Both the position numbers and the translations under genes were made by a program. Shown here one piece after another: positions 7,197-15,257 of a stretch of DNA of 64,000 bases; positions within the stretch are counted from its first letter, which is position 1; the number at the start of each line of letters is the position of its first letter. Below the pieces are notes generated by a model, which was given only the letters and a program-made list of their open reading frames with translations, was not told the DNA's origin and searched no databases. Source of the stretch: Virgibacillus siamensis (lineage in GTDB: Bacteria > Bacillota > Bacilli > Bacillales > Amphibacillaceae); assembly GCF_900162695.1 (NCBI RefSeq), contig NZ_FUIH01000007.1, positions 2,046,001 to 2,110,000 of the forward strand, written 5' to 3'.

Positions 7197-9242
7197 ATGC
7201 AAATGCCTAACCATCTCATAAACGAAAAATCACCATACCTCCAACAGCACGCCTACAACCCGGTAAACTGGTATCCGTGGGGGGAAGAAGCTTTTGAGAA
7301 AGCTGAATCAGAGGACAAACCCATTTTTCTCTCTGTAGGTTATTCTACTTGTCATTGGTGTCATGTGCTCGCCAAAGAATCATTCGAGGACAAAGAAGTA
7401 GCGGACTATCTGAATGAACATTATATTTCCATTAAAGTTGACCGGGAGGAGCGTCCTGACATCGATTCAGTTTATATGAAAGTTTGCCAGATGATGACTG
7501 GGCAAGGCGGATGGCCATTATCCATTTTTATGACTCCTGACAAAATACCATTTTATGCCGGTACTTATTTCCCGCGTGAGAGTAAATATGGCATGCCTGG
7601 CATGATGGACGTGCTTACCCAGCTTTATCAGAAGTACAAACAAGATCCGGACCATATAAACGAAGTGACAAAAAGTGTGACAGACGCGCTTGAAAAGACG
7701 GTATCCGAAAAAAGTGAGCACCGTCTGACAAAAGAAATAACAGATGAAGTATTCAAACAGCTTGGTAACCGATTTGATTTTACACATGGCGGATTTGGAA
7801 GCGCACCAAAGTTCCCCGCACCTCAAAATTTGCTTTATTTATTGCGGTATTATCACTTTACCGGAAAAAACGCTGCATTAAAAATGGTTGAAAAAACGTT
7901 ACAATCCATGGCTTCCGGGGGGATTTATGATCATATCGGATTTGGCTTTGCCCGTTATTCCACTGATGAAAAATGGCTTGTGCCGCACTTTGAAAAGATG
8001 CTTTATGACAATGCACTGCTTTTGATCGCTTATACGGAGTGTTACCAGGTTACCCAAAATCCATTCTACAGAAAAATAAGTGAACAAATCATTGAATTTA
8101 TTATGCGGGAAATGCGCAATTCAAAAGGAGCTTTTTACTCCGCAATTGATGCGGATTCGGAAGGTGTCGAAGGAAAATACTATGTATGGGAATTTACAGA
8201 GGTTATGAACATCCTTGGTACAGAAGCTGGCGATTTATTCACAGATGCGTATGATATAACACCGGAAGGGAACTTTGAGGGAAAAAATGTTCCGAATGTC
8301 ATCAACACATCTTTAGATGAACTTGCCCTCAAACATAACTTGTCAACGGAACAGCTGGAACAATCATTGGAAGATTCCCGGCTGAAACTTCTCCGTTCCC
8401 GTGAACAGCGTGTATATCCGCATGTTGATGATAAAGTGTTAACATCCTGGAATGCAATGATGATTGCCGCAATGGCAAAAGCCGGAAAGGCATTTAAGAC
8501 AGATGTTTTTACTGAAACTGCTGATAAAGCTGCACAATTTATTGAACACAATCTTATCCGGGATGGAAGAATTAAAGCCCGATACCGGGATGGCGAAGTG
8601 AAATTCAACGGCTATCTTGATGACTATGCATTTCTTACCTGGGCATACATCGAGTTATACGAGGCTACATTCTCACCGGATTACTTAAAAAAAGCTAAAA
8701 ATACTGCTGATGCTATGCTGAACCTATTTTGGGACGAGGAGCAGGGCGGCTTCTTTTTCAATGGAGATGACAGTGAACAGCTTATTTCAAGAGAAAAAGA
8801 ATTATATGATGGTGCTCTGCCTTCCGGAAACAGTGTTACTGCTAATTGTTTGGTCAGACTGGGCCATTTAACAGGAGATACAGACTATCTTGGTAAATTA
8901 GAAGAAATGTATCACGCCTTTTATGAAGACGTGAAATCAGCTGCAGCTGCCAGCACCCATTTTATTCAAAGCCTGCTGCTAACCGAAAATCAATCAAAAG
9001 AAGTTGTTGTGCTTGGTGAGGAAAACAGTTTAACAAACCGGTTGCAGAAGGAATTCACCCCGGACATCGCCCTGCTTGTCCATGAAAATCCTAAGGCATT
9101 AGGTGATGCAGCGCCATTTGCGGCCGAATACCCAAAAATAGATAACACGGTATCCATCTATGTTTGTGAAAACTTTGCCTGCCATCACCCTACAACAGAT
9201 ATTAGCAAGGCATGGGAGTTGATCAGGAGCAAACAATTATAA
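7197..9242 (+). CDS. yyaL: YyaL/SSP411 family protein (DUF255 thioredoxin-like plus alpha/alpha barrel)
   Basis: 681 residues, matching the usual ~690. The N-terminal DUF255 domain (~1-165) has a thioredoxin fold with the motif C52-H-W-C55 in STCHWCHVLAKESF. The rest is an (alpha/alpha) barrel of the type seen in N-acylglucosamine epimerases and GH cellobiose enzymes. The family is conserved from bacteria to humans (SPATA20); its biochemical role is not settled. The start is the ATG at 7197, eight bases after an AAGGAG site, not the one six bases later. It appears monocistronic. Confidence 0.92.
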   Translation: MQMPNHLINEKSPYLQQHAYNPVNWYPWGEEAFEKAESEDKPIFLSVGYSTCHWCHVLAKESFEDKEVADYLNEHYISIKVDREERPDIDSVYMKVCQMMTGQGGWPLSIFMTPDKIPFYAGTYFPRESKYGMPGMMDVLTQLYQKYKQDPDHINEVTKSVTDALEKTVSEKSEHRLTKEITDEVFKQLGNRFDFTHGGFGSAPKFPAPQNLLYLLRYYHFTGKNAALKMVEKTLQSMASGGIYDHIGFGFARYSTDEKWLVPHFEKMLYDNALLLIAYTECYQVTQNPFYRKISEQIIEFIMREMRNSKGAFYSAIDADSEGVEGKYYVWEFTEVMNILGTEAGDLFTDAYDITPEGNFEGKNVPNVINTSLDELALKHNLSTEQLEQSLEDSRLKLLRSREQRVYPHVDDKVLTSWNAMMIAAMAKAGKAFKTDVFTETADKAAQFIEHNLIRDGRIKARYRDGEVKFNGYLDDYAFLTWAYIELYEATFSPDYLKKAKNTADAMLNLFWDEEQGGFFFNGDDSEQLISREKELYDGALPSGNSVTANCLVRLGHLTGDTDYLGKLEEMYHAFYEDVKSAAAASTHFIQSLLLTENQSKEVVVLGEENSLTNRLQKEFTPDIALLVHENPKALGDAAPFAAEYPKIDNTVSIYVCENFACHHPTTDISKAWELIRSKQL

Positions 9243-9248
9243 TTCCTG

Positions 9249-9257
9249 TGGTATAAT
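9249..9257 (+). promoter_or_regulatory. Extended -10 promoter TGGTATAAT for the 44-residue ORF
   Basis: A perfect TATAAT with the upstream TG of an extended -10 element sits at the very end of yyaL; there is no -35 match. It would start transcription ~25 nt before the small ORF. Confidence 0.65.
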
Positions 9258-9287
9258 GAATGTAGTTTAAGAACGAGGAGATTTAAT

Positions 9288-9422
9288 ATGAGAATAAAAA
9301 TGAATGTGCAGACGGCATATCACGGCGACCTGCTCCGTGCTGGCAAAGTCTATGATATTGACGAAGACACCGCCAAACGCTGGATTGCCAGTAAAATAGC
9401 AACTGAAGCCCCAAATGAATAA
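9288..9422 (+). CDS. 44-residue protein of unknown function
   Basis: ATG at 9288 with a GAGGAG ribosome site seven bases upstream, ending in TAA at 9420-9422. The short protein has the pattern AYHGDLLRAGKVYDIDEDTA followed by KRWIASKIA. This pattern (a strand, a G-K-x-Y/V-D turn, then the helix E-x-T-A-K-x-W-I) resembles small phage-type or ribbon-helix proteins, but I cannot assign a family with confidence. It has its own extended -10 promoter and one of the strongest terminators in the window, so expression is likely. Confidence 0.7.
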   Translation: MRIKMNVQTAYHGDLLRAGKVYDIDEDTAKRWIASKIATEAPNE

Positions 9423-9430
9423 AAAACATA

Positions 9431-9442
9431 GCGGTATACCGC
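9431..9442. repeat. 12-bp perfect palindrome GCGGTATACCGC
   Basis: It lies between the stop of the 44-residue ORF and the terminator. Its role is not known; it could be an operator or simply a second hairpin. Confidence 0.4.
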
Positions 9443-9492
9443 AAAAAGCCCTTGTACACTAATATGGTATGAATTGTACAAGGGCTTTTTCC
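9443..9492 (+). terminator. Strong terminator after the 44-residue ORF
   Basis: Perfect 16-bp arms (9443-9458 and 9475-9490) with a 16-base loop; five T residues close the second arm. Five A residues open the first, so it should work in both directions. Confidence 0.85.
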
Positions 9493-9591
9493 TTCCCGCA
9501 TTAGAATATTTCACCATGGCTCTCCTTTGTTATTTGCGATGATATGATACAAACCAATCATAAGATTAACGTATTTCGAATAATCATAAAG

Positions 9592-9605
9592 TGAATGAGT
9601 ATTCA
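9592..9605. promoter_or_regulatory. Palindromic operator-like site TGAATGAGTATTCA
   Basis: The site has perfect TGAAT/ATTCA arms and lies eight bases upstream of the -35 of the LuxR-family gene. Twelve of its 14 bases agree with the palindrome at 14820-14833 in front of the DUF6230 operon. Confidence 0.5.
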
Positions 9606-9612
9606 TATTTCC

Positions 9613-9641
9613 TTGAATTTAATCCCCAAAGACACTACAAT
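9613..9641 (+). promoter_or_regulatory. Promoter TTGAAT-17-TACAAT of the LuxR-family gene
   Basis: -35 at 9613-9618, 17-bp spacer, -10 at 9636-9641, giving a ~90-nt leader. Confidence 0.6.
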
Positions 9642-9740
9642 TAAATAGAAAATAGGTTTAATAGATTACAATCATAATAATTGAGGTCGCTTTTACATAG
9701 ATTTGGGTTCTGTATGTCAATAAAATTGGAGGAGAATGGC

Positions 9741-11240
9741 ATGTCCCTTACACTAAACCATCATATGGATAACTTGTTTCTCTATGGTTTGAAAGTTGTA
9801 CAAACAAACCAGAACCAAATTGAGAAGGAATGGGAAAAAATTTTATCGCATTTAAAAGAAACCGATGAAAAATTTGCGGTTAATATGGAAACGGCGATCC
9901 ATTTTTTTACGGAGTATTTTTTTTCACAGGAGGGCGATTCAGCCGGAAGGGATTTACATGAGCAGGCAGCATCCTTTCATAAAAATCAATTCACAATTAC
10001 CTTATTGGAGAATGCTGTACATAAAGTAATTCAAGATAAAGGGAACCATTCTTACCAGGATCATCAGGCAATCCAATATCTGTTTTCAACGATTAGTGAA
10101 GACATTCTTACACACCCTTATCATCAAACTTTCTCAATCGATTCTTTTTTAAACAGCCTTGTCAACTCCAATCAACTTCCCATAGAATGGATAGCTATTG
10201 TTATTAAAAAAGACCAGTCTTATGTCGTTGAGAAATGGTTTAATGACGTTAACCGGGATTTGCTGCTCGGCAACGATTCATTCCATGCGGACACGGTATA
10301 TGAGTTATCAGAGTTACTGCTTGGACAGATGATAAAAGATAAAAAGAAATATAATGTTCTGCCAATTCCACATGATGATGTCACACTTCTGGTATGCAGC
10401 CAGCAGGATGTAACCTCACAAGTCATCCCCTTCATTACCTATACACTAAAAATGTTTGAAAACAGCAGGCAATCGCTTAAAAGAATCAAACAAGAGCAAG
10501 GATGGAAAGATTCCGTCATTATGTTCAATGAAACCATTATGCGCGCAACTAATTATAAAGAAGCGGTTGAAAATATCACAGCCGGGTTTGTAAACTATCT
10601 CCCATTTGAACGATGTGCATTGTTTTCTTACTCGGTAAGTGAACAGACAGGAATTGGCCTGTTCGGTCACCGCCTTGATAACCAGGCAATACAAAATATT
10701 ACGGAAGATATAAGTCAGTTTCCAATCATCCAAAACAATCTGCAAGCCGTACAATTATTCGGTAAAACCATGAATTATCCGCAACCGATTTATATTAAAG
10801 ATGCTTCCATGGGATTTCCGGATCGGTATATCAGGCAATTTAATTTGCGATCAGTCGTTATCGCACCAATTTTCACTTCTACAAGCAACAAACTTTTTGG
10901 AGCAGCGATTTTGGACCAAGGTGCAGGCAATCACTTTAAAGTTACCCAGGAAACTTTTACAGCACTTATAAAATTTGGCCGGAGCGCTGGTGAAATTATG
11001 GCTAAATATTACAGTGAGCGCCCAGAAAATGAGAAGAAACCCGCCACACTGCATTTGTCCCCAAGAGAGATAGAAGTAATGAAACTGATGGCTGAAGGTG
11101 CCTCCACAAGCGAAGCCGCCGGTGAACTGAATCTAAGCGAGTATACCGTTCGCGATTACGTTTCTGCTATTATGGAAAAAATGAAGGCCAGTAACCGCAC
11201 CGAAGCAGTGGCAAGAGCCATTCGCGAAGGGCTGATTTAA
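9741..11240 (+). CDS. GAF-containing LuxR-family transcriptional regulator
   Basis: 499 residues when started at the ATG at 9741, which follows GGAGGAG; a 20-codon in-frame extension lacks a ribosome site. The first ~270 residues are a helical region without a recognised domain. A GAF-like sensor region follows (~275-430, with FINYLPFERCALFSYS-type and VVIAPIF blocks). The last ~65 residues are a LuxR/GerE helix-turn-helix (LSPREIEVMKLMAEGAS, then SEYTVRDYVSAIMEKM). There is no receiver domain, so it is a one-component sensor rather than a NarL-type response regulator. Ligand and targets are unknown. The palindrome upstream, shared with the DUF6230 operon, hints at a common regulator. Confidence 0.85.
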   Translation: MSLTLNHHMDNLFLYGLKVVQTNQNQIEKEWEKILSHLKETDEKFAVNMETAIHFFTEYFFSQEGDSAGRDLHEQAASFHKNQFTITLLENAVHKVIQDKGNHSYQDHQAIQYLFSTISEDILTHPYHQTFSIDSFLNSLVNSNQLPIEWIAIVIKKDQSYVVEKWFNDVNRDLLLGNDSFHADTVYELSELLLGQMIKDKKKYNVLPIPHDDVTLLVCSQQDVTSQVIPFITYTLKMFENSRQSLKRIKQEQGWKDSVIMFNETIMRATNYKEAVENITAGFVNYLPFERCALFSYSVSEQTGIGLFGHRLDNQAIQNITEDISQFPIIQNNLQAVQLFGKTMNYPQPIYIKDASMGFPDRYIRQFNLRSVVIAPIFTSTSNKLFGAAILDQGAGNHFKVTQETFTALIKFGRSAGEIMAKYYSERPENEKKPATLHLSPREIEVMKLMAEGASTSEAAGELNLSEYTVRDYVSAIMEKMKASNRTEAVARAIREGLI

Positions 11241-11308
11241 GTCGTTACATGAAAACATACTGCCGTCTATTGATGGATGCTCGAATATTGTACCTGGAAA
11301 CAAAACAA

Positions 11309-11348
11309 GCCCCTGTATTCCGTCCACCACAGACGTTGTACAAGGGGC
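11309..11348 (-). terminator. Terminator of the ferredoxin gene (possibly bidirectional)
   Basis: GCCCCT...AGGGGC arms with one bulge extend through GTA/TAC pairs. On the minus strand the stem is followed by TTGTTTTGTTT. It lies between the converging ferredoxin and LuxR-family genes. Confidence 0.7.
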
Positions 11349-11366
11349 GCCATTCCATATATAGGT

Positions 11367-11606
11367 CTATTTATTTTTAAAGAATTCTTCAGCCTGTTCC
11401 AGATATGATTCTTGTTCCGGACTCAAATCATACTCTTCCACAATAGCATCAACCGGGCATACCGCTTTGCAGGCACCGCAATCGATACAGACATCCGGGT
11501 CTATGTAAAATTGCTCCGGTCCTTCTTCTATACAGTCAACCGGACAAACAGTTAAGCACTCTGCTGATTTCTCATTACGGCATGGGTCCAATATAACAAA
11601 AGCCAT
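11367..11606 (-). CDS. 7Fe-type ferredoxin (FdxA-like)
   Basis: 79 residues with an AAAGGAGG ribosome site. The first cluster motif is C9-x7-C17-x3-C21-P, and the second is CIDCGACKAVCPVDAI (C-x2-C-x2-C-x3-C-P). The x7 spacing is that of [3Fe-4S][4Fe-4S] ferredoxins such as FdxA rather than of the classical 2[4Fe-4S] type; Bacillus Fer proteins of ~82 residues are related. It is a small cytoplasmic electron carrier; the redox partner is not revealed by the neighbours. Confidence 0.9.
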   Translation of the reverse strand: MAFVILDPCRNEKSAECLTVCPVDCIEEGPEQFYIDPDVCIDCGACKAVCPVDAIVEEYDLSPEQESYLEQAEEFFKNK

Positions 11607-11692
11607 TTATCGTCCCCTCCTTTATTCACATCAACCTCTATTAAATGATACATGATGCGCTTGATGCAAGTAAACTGCTCATCCGAAATTGA

Positions 11693-12004
11693 TTATTTTT
11701 CAAAGTATAAATGGTAATGTAATGCACAGCCGGGATTAAAGGAAACATGACAGTGCGGACAACTGTATCCGCCGTGCAGGTACTCATTAATCGTTAACTC
11801 TTGTTTGCAGTTCCCGCATAAAATCGCTTCTTGATTAAATTTAGCTTTGGGCCACAATTTCGTGTCACCGCAACCATACTGTTCATGACATTTATAACAG
11901 GAATAGTATGTATTGCAACAGTAGAATTTGATAGCAATGCGGTCATTTTCCGCATGATAATGACTGCAACGTGTTTCATCGTCAATTGCACCCTTTATGT
12001 ACAT
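11693..12004 (-). CDS. CHY zinc finger protein
   Basis: 103 residues rich in Cys and His in the CHY-finger pattern: CSHYHAENDRIAIKFYCC, YYSCYKCHEQYG, ILCGNCKQEL and YSCPHCHVSFNPGC, consistent with three bound zinc ions. Stand-alone CHY proteins occur widely in Firmicutes; in eukaryotes the domain is part of PIRH2-type ubiquitin ligases. The bacterial function is not known. Start ATG at 12004 behind GAGGGGG. Confidence 0.88.
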   Translation of the reverse strand: MYIKGAIDDETRCSHYHAENDRIAIKFYCCNTYYSCYKCHEQYGCGDTKLWPKAKFNQEAILCGNCKQELTINEYLHGGYSCPHCHVSFNPGCALHYHLYFEK

Positions 12005-12046
12005 TATTATTCCCCCTCTTCACCATGATAGTATAACATTTTCAGA

Positions 12047-12088
12047 ACACAAAAACGTCCCATCAGGTAAAATGGGACGTTTTTGTGT
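12047..12088. terminator. Bidirectional terminator between CHY gene and the coiled-coil exoprotein
   Basis: Perfect 17-bp arms (12047-12063 and 12072-12088) with an eight-base loop. A T5 tract lies inside each 3' arm depending on direction. It closes the leftward DUF6230 operon seven bases after the last stop codon. Confidence 0.85.
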
Positions 12089-12094
12089 TTATTT

Positions 12095-13660
12095 TTAGAG
12101 CAATCCGCCTGTTAACAGATCTGTCAATGTATCTGTCAGGTCTTCCAATGGATTGTTACTGTCTGATTCCTCATCTGATTTATCATTTTTCGAATCGTTT
12201 TGGCCGCTTGTATTATTGTTTGTAGAATCAGAGCTGCCTGATGTGCTGGTATTTCCGGATTTTTTGTTGTTTGAACCGGAATTATTCGTTTGGTTTTCGT
12301 TTTCACCGGTGTCTCCGCTCTTATCAGAATCCTTCTCAGGTGGTGAATCGGTTTGACCGGCTGAATCCTTGCCATCTTTGCCGTCACCTTTCTTATTGCT
12401 GTCTTCTTCCTTCTGTTGTTTCAATTGGGCCGCTGCAGCAAGTTTTTTCTCCAGTGCCGACTTAATGTCGCTAATATTATTCGTAATCATTTTTGAATTG
12501 GATGTTATCGTTTCTTTTTTCTTTTGCAACTGTTTAACCTGTTCTTTTGTTTTCTTCAATTGCTTCTTAATGGAATCCAGTTCTTTTTGAAGCTTATCGG
12601 TATTCAGCTTTTTATCGGTCTTGCTGTTGCTGTCTGGCTGTTTTGTTCCATCTGCTTTCCCTTTCACCTTTTTAAGCAGGTTTGCGTAAATTTCCGCCTG
12701 CCCTTTCTTTTGGCGTTCTTTTTCGTAATCATTACCAGCAAGCTCTTTAAGTTTATCTTGTTTCTGCTGGATACTCTGTTCAAGCTTCTCCATCATACCG
12801 GAAACTTCGTCAATCAGCGATATAAACGTGCCTGCAAACTGATCAAACGATTTATATCCTTGTTCCAGTTCTTTAATCAAATCGGTCAATTTTTGCGGTG
12901 GTTCCGCATCATCCGGGAACTCCTTTTCAAGCAGGTCACGGATATCATCCGTCAATTTGTTCAGTTCCTCTGCTGATGCCCCTTTTTCCAGATTTTCAGA
13001 AGACTTTTCTGCTTTCCGCAAAATTTCCCCGGCAGTCTTAAGTTTCTGTTTATCCATTTCAATGTCTTTATTCAATTTCGAAAGTTTATCTTTTTCCTGA
13101 TTTTTATCTTTGAGTAATTTTTTTATTTCCTCTTTGGAAAGTGGATTATACTCAGGAACACCCCCACATTGACCTTTATAACATGCTTTTATCGTAGCAT
13201 TCGGAAGTGAGATATTGGCTGCTGTCTGTTTGGTCACTTTCATAACCACGTTTTTTAAACAGAGCCATCCTACCTTACCAGGTACACATACTCCGCCAAT
13301 GCCCGGAAGTGAATTATTGACCGTCTCGGCGTACAGATTATTAACTTTCACCGGTCCGGGTGATGTTATCTTGATCATCATGGGTGTTCCTGAACCGGTA
13401 TCCAGTTCTTTTATGATTGTTAGACCATGGATAATCCCTTCCTTAATCCGGACTTCTCCCTGAAGTGTTCCGAGAAGATCCATTTGGCCATCCACTTTTT
13501 CACTCTGGATCAGAAACCCCTTATTTGAATCATTATCGTTTGCATTGTTTTTCGCTGCATGGACCGTTGTTAATTGAATCGGTGTCGCCGCGAGCCCTAA
13601 CATAAGTACAAGAATCAGGCCAAGAAAAATACCCTTTTTCAGAAACTGCTGGTCTTTCAT
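12095..13660 (-). CDS. Secreted coiled-coil protein with DUF6230-like N-terminal domain
   Basis: 521 residues. A Sec signal peptide (~1-36, hydrophobic core LGLILVLMLGLAATP, cut near VHA-A) leads into a beta-rich domain (~45-165) with four cysteines (C125, C134, C160, C165). This domain has the same order of elements as DUF6230, including a PMMIKITSPGPVKVNNLYAE segment and a closing TAANISLPNATIKACYKGQC segment. Residues ~175-430 are a charged coiled coil, and ~430-500 a Ser/Asn/Asp-rich low-complexity stretch. The end is hydrophobic (LTDTLTDLLTGGLL). No LPXTG or lipobox was seen. Its ATG overlaps the DUF6114 stop by four bases, so it is the third gene of the operon. Similarity to DUF6230 is my reading, not a search result. 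Confidence 0.75.
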   Translation of the reverse strand: MKDQQFLKKGIFLGLILVLMLGLAATPIQLTTVHAAKNNANDNDSNKGFLIQSEKVDGQMDLLGTLQGEVRIKEGIIHGLTIIKELDTGSGTPMMIKITSPGPVKVNNLYAETVNNSLPGIGGVCVPGKVGWLCLKNVVMKVTKQTAANISLPNATIKACYKGQCGGVPEYNPLSKEEIKKLLKDKNQEKDKLSKLNKDIEMDKQKLKTAGEILRKAEKSSENLEKGASAEELNKLTDDIRDLLEKEFPDDAEPPQKLTDLIKELEQGYKSFDQFAGTFISLIDEVSGMMEKLEQSIQQKQDKLKELAGNDYEKERQKKGQAEIYANLLKKVKGKADGTKQPDSNSKTDKKLNTDKLQKELDSIKKQLKKTKEQVKQLQKKKETITSNSKMITNNISDIKSALEKKLAAAAQLKQQKEEDSNKKGDGKDGKDSAGQTDSPPEKDSDKSGDTGENENQTNNSGSNNKKSGNTSTSGSSDSTNNNTSGQNDSKNDKSDEESDSNNPLEDLTDTLTDLLTGGLL

Positions 13661-14142
13661 ACCTGTGCCACTTCCGGTTCAGGCTTTTTTGACGTTTCAC
13701 GATTCATTTCATCAGAAGTCTTTTTGGGCAATGTGACTTCCTCTTTTTGCCAAGCAATGGATAATGCACCACCGATAATGCCAATTATGGTGCCAATAAT
13801 AAAGCCGCCCAGCGCACCCATGACTGAAAGCACTGCCAGGAATATACCTACAATGCCAAATACGGTGGAAAACTGCGGATAAATATAATCTAAAATTCCC
13901 ATGATAATCATTAATCCGCCAAACATAAAGCCAACAAATACAAAGCTCCCCTGTACAAAAGCGATTGCAAAAAGCTGCAGGGGTATATACAAAATCAGCA
14001 ATCCTGCCAATATCATGAGGGTGGCACCCCAGAATGGCCTTCTGTGCCGCCATTGTTTAAATCTTCCACCATCGGCTATTTTACGGTATTTATCCTGCAA
14101 TTTTTCTTCTTTTTTCATGGCCTTCTGTTCTTTACGATTCAT
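13657..14142 (-). CDS. DUF6114 family integral membrane protein
   Basis: 161 residues. A basic cytoplasmic head (~1-35) is followed by the conserved RRPFWGATLMILAGLLILYI segment and about four membrane helices to residue ~130, with Gly-rich repeats in the last two (GGFIIGTIIGIIGGALSI). DUF6114 proteins are known mainly from actinobacteria, where they are encoded next to DUF6230. Here too the gene lies 25 nt after DUF6230. Role unknown; a membrane anchor or exporter partner for the two exoproteins is the simplest idea. Confidence 0.8.
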   Translation of the reverse strand: MNRKEQKAMKKEEKLQDKYRKIADGGRFKQWRHRRPFWGATLMILAGLLILYIPLQLFAIAFVQGSFVFVGFMFGGLMIIMGILDYIYPQFSTVFGIVGIFLAVLSVMGALGGFIIGTIIGIIGGALSIAWQKEEVTLPKKTSDEMNRETSKKPEPEVAQV

Positions 14143-14167
14143 AACGATCCCCTTCCTTTATGAGGAT

Positions 14168-14761
14168 TTACAGATTAGTCTTTTTTGGTTCATCAATTTT
14201 TTCAACGTAAATCTTTGTATCTGCCAGACTTACAGCACTTTGGAACAAATAATCAGTTACAAGTGTTGCATCCTTAATCGTGATTGTCTTCGCATCCTGT
14301 GTCCAGTTTTTTGTGAAATCATCTGTGTTTTGCTCTTTGATGGCAAGACTGTCAAAACTTAAATCAGCATCAATCAGTCTGGCATCCTGGATCAATCCGC
14401 TGATTTTTGTCGGACCGTTTGCCTCAATATGAATACGAATCCATTGGTCGTTTGGCAGTTTTATATCTTTGAAAATGTGTAAATTTTTAATGGTAAGTTT
14501 ATCAATTTTATTTCGGATCATCGGCTCGGCATCTGAATTCCCCGTTTCACCAATATGCGGCAGCAACTTAAATCCTGTTCCTTCCAGTTTGTCAAATTTT
14601 ACATAAAAATCACCTATGCCGCCAAGTGGCACGGCCAATGCAGTTCCTGTAAAACCAAAAACTGACATAAGTCCTCCAAGCGCCAGAAAACCCGCTGCAA
14701 ATGCAATGAAAAATTTCTTTTTCCACGTTCTCCCTACCGAAAACTTCTTTTCATTCCCCAA
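14168..14761 (-). CDS. DUF6230 family exported protein
   Basis: 197 residues when started at TTG 14761, which lies eight bases after AAAGGAG; the GTG nine bases further upstream (14770) would overlap that ribosome site. A signal/anchor helix (~18-45, KKKFFIAFAAGFLALGGLMS) is followed by FYVKFDKLEGTGFKLLPHIG, the hallmark start of DUF6230. The remainder is predicted beta-rich. In streptomycetes such proteins are often mislabelled cholesterol esterase; no catalytic motif is visible. First gene of the operon with DUF6114 and the coiled-coil exoprotein. Confidence 0.8.
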   Translation of the reverse strand: MGNEKKFSVGRTWKKKFFIAFAAGFLALGGLMSVFGFTGTALAVPLGGIGDFYVKFDKLEGTGFKLLPHIGETGNSDAEPMIRNKIDKLTIKNLHIFKDIKLPNDQWIRIHIEANGPTKISGLIQDARLIDADLSFDSLAIKEQNTDDFTKNWTQDAKTITIKDATLVTDYLFQSAVSLADTKIYVEKIDEPKKTNL

Positions 14762-14819
14762 AATCTTCACTCCTTTAAATTTTTAATCAAACCCCTTTAT
14801 GACATCGCTTACAATAAAA

Positions 14820-14833
14820 TGAATAACTATTCA
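14820..14833. promoter_or_regulatory. Palindromic operator-like site TGAATAACTATTCA
   Basis: Perfect six-base arms separated by two bases, about ten bases downstream of the predicted start of transcription of the DUF6230 operon, the typical place of a repressor operator. A related half-site TGAATGACTAT occurs at 14906-14916. See the matching palindrome at 9592-9605. Confidence 0.55.
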
Positions 14834-14848
14834 CTTTTCTTGCATTCT

Positions 14849-14877
14849 ATTATATAACAGATTTATATGTTATTTAA
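14849..14877 (-). promoter_or_regulatory. Promoter of the DUF6230 operon, TTAAAT-17-TATAAT
   Basis: A perfect -10 (14849-14854, minus strand) with a weak -35 (14872-14877). Transcription would begin near 14842. Confidence 0.55.
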
Positions 14878-15257
14878 CAGGACTGTCGCATGAAATTCAT
14901 TTTATTGAATGACTATATACCTATTCGAAACTATTTCTTTTTACTCAGCGAGGACTTAAGAAACACTGTCAAAATTCAGTTTCCCAATTACACAATCTTA
15001 AAACATTACATTTTTATTACAACAGGGGAAATTTAAGTAGATTAACAGTATATTTTCATTGAGATCTTCAGGTCCCCCTTTAGCAACATTATAAAATTGA
15101 TATACTATTAATTAAGTATAATGCTGTGGCAACCTTATTCCAATTCCTAGAATAGTAGGAATATTTAACAAAGGGCTCAGGATGCCCGACAATTGTATGT
15201 TTGAAAACTGCAAACGCACTGGCCTAATGGATTTCTCAGCCCCAACCGTTCTTACTG
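14878..15257. other. AT-rich intergenic stretch without a gene
   Basis: No credible open frame with a ribosome site was found on either strand. It holds the TGAATGACTAT half-site at 14906, a TATAAT at ~15115 without a well-spaced -35, and a 7-bp inverted repeat ATTCCTA/TAGGAAT (15143-15162, six-base spacer). No clear terminator for the acyl-CoA ligase gene was found. Confidence 0.5.

Noticed and set aside
15100..15257. Riboswitch or terminator after the acyl-CoA ligase gene
   Set aside because: Only a 7-bp inverted repeat and short GGGC/GCCC pairs are present, with no U tract and no known aptamer signature.
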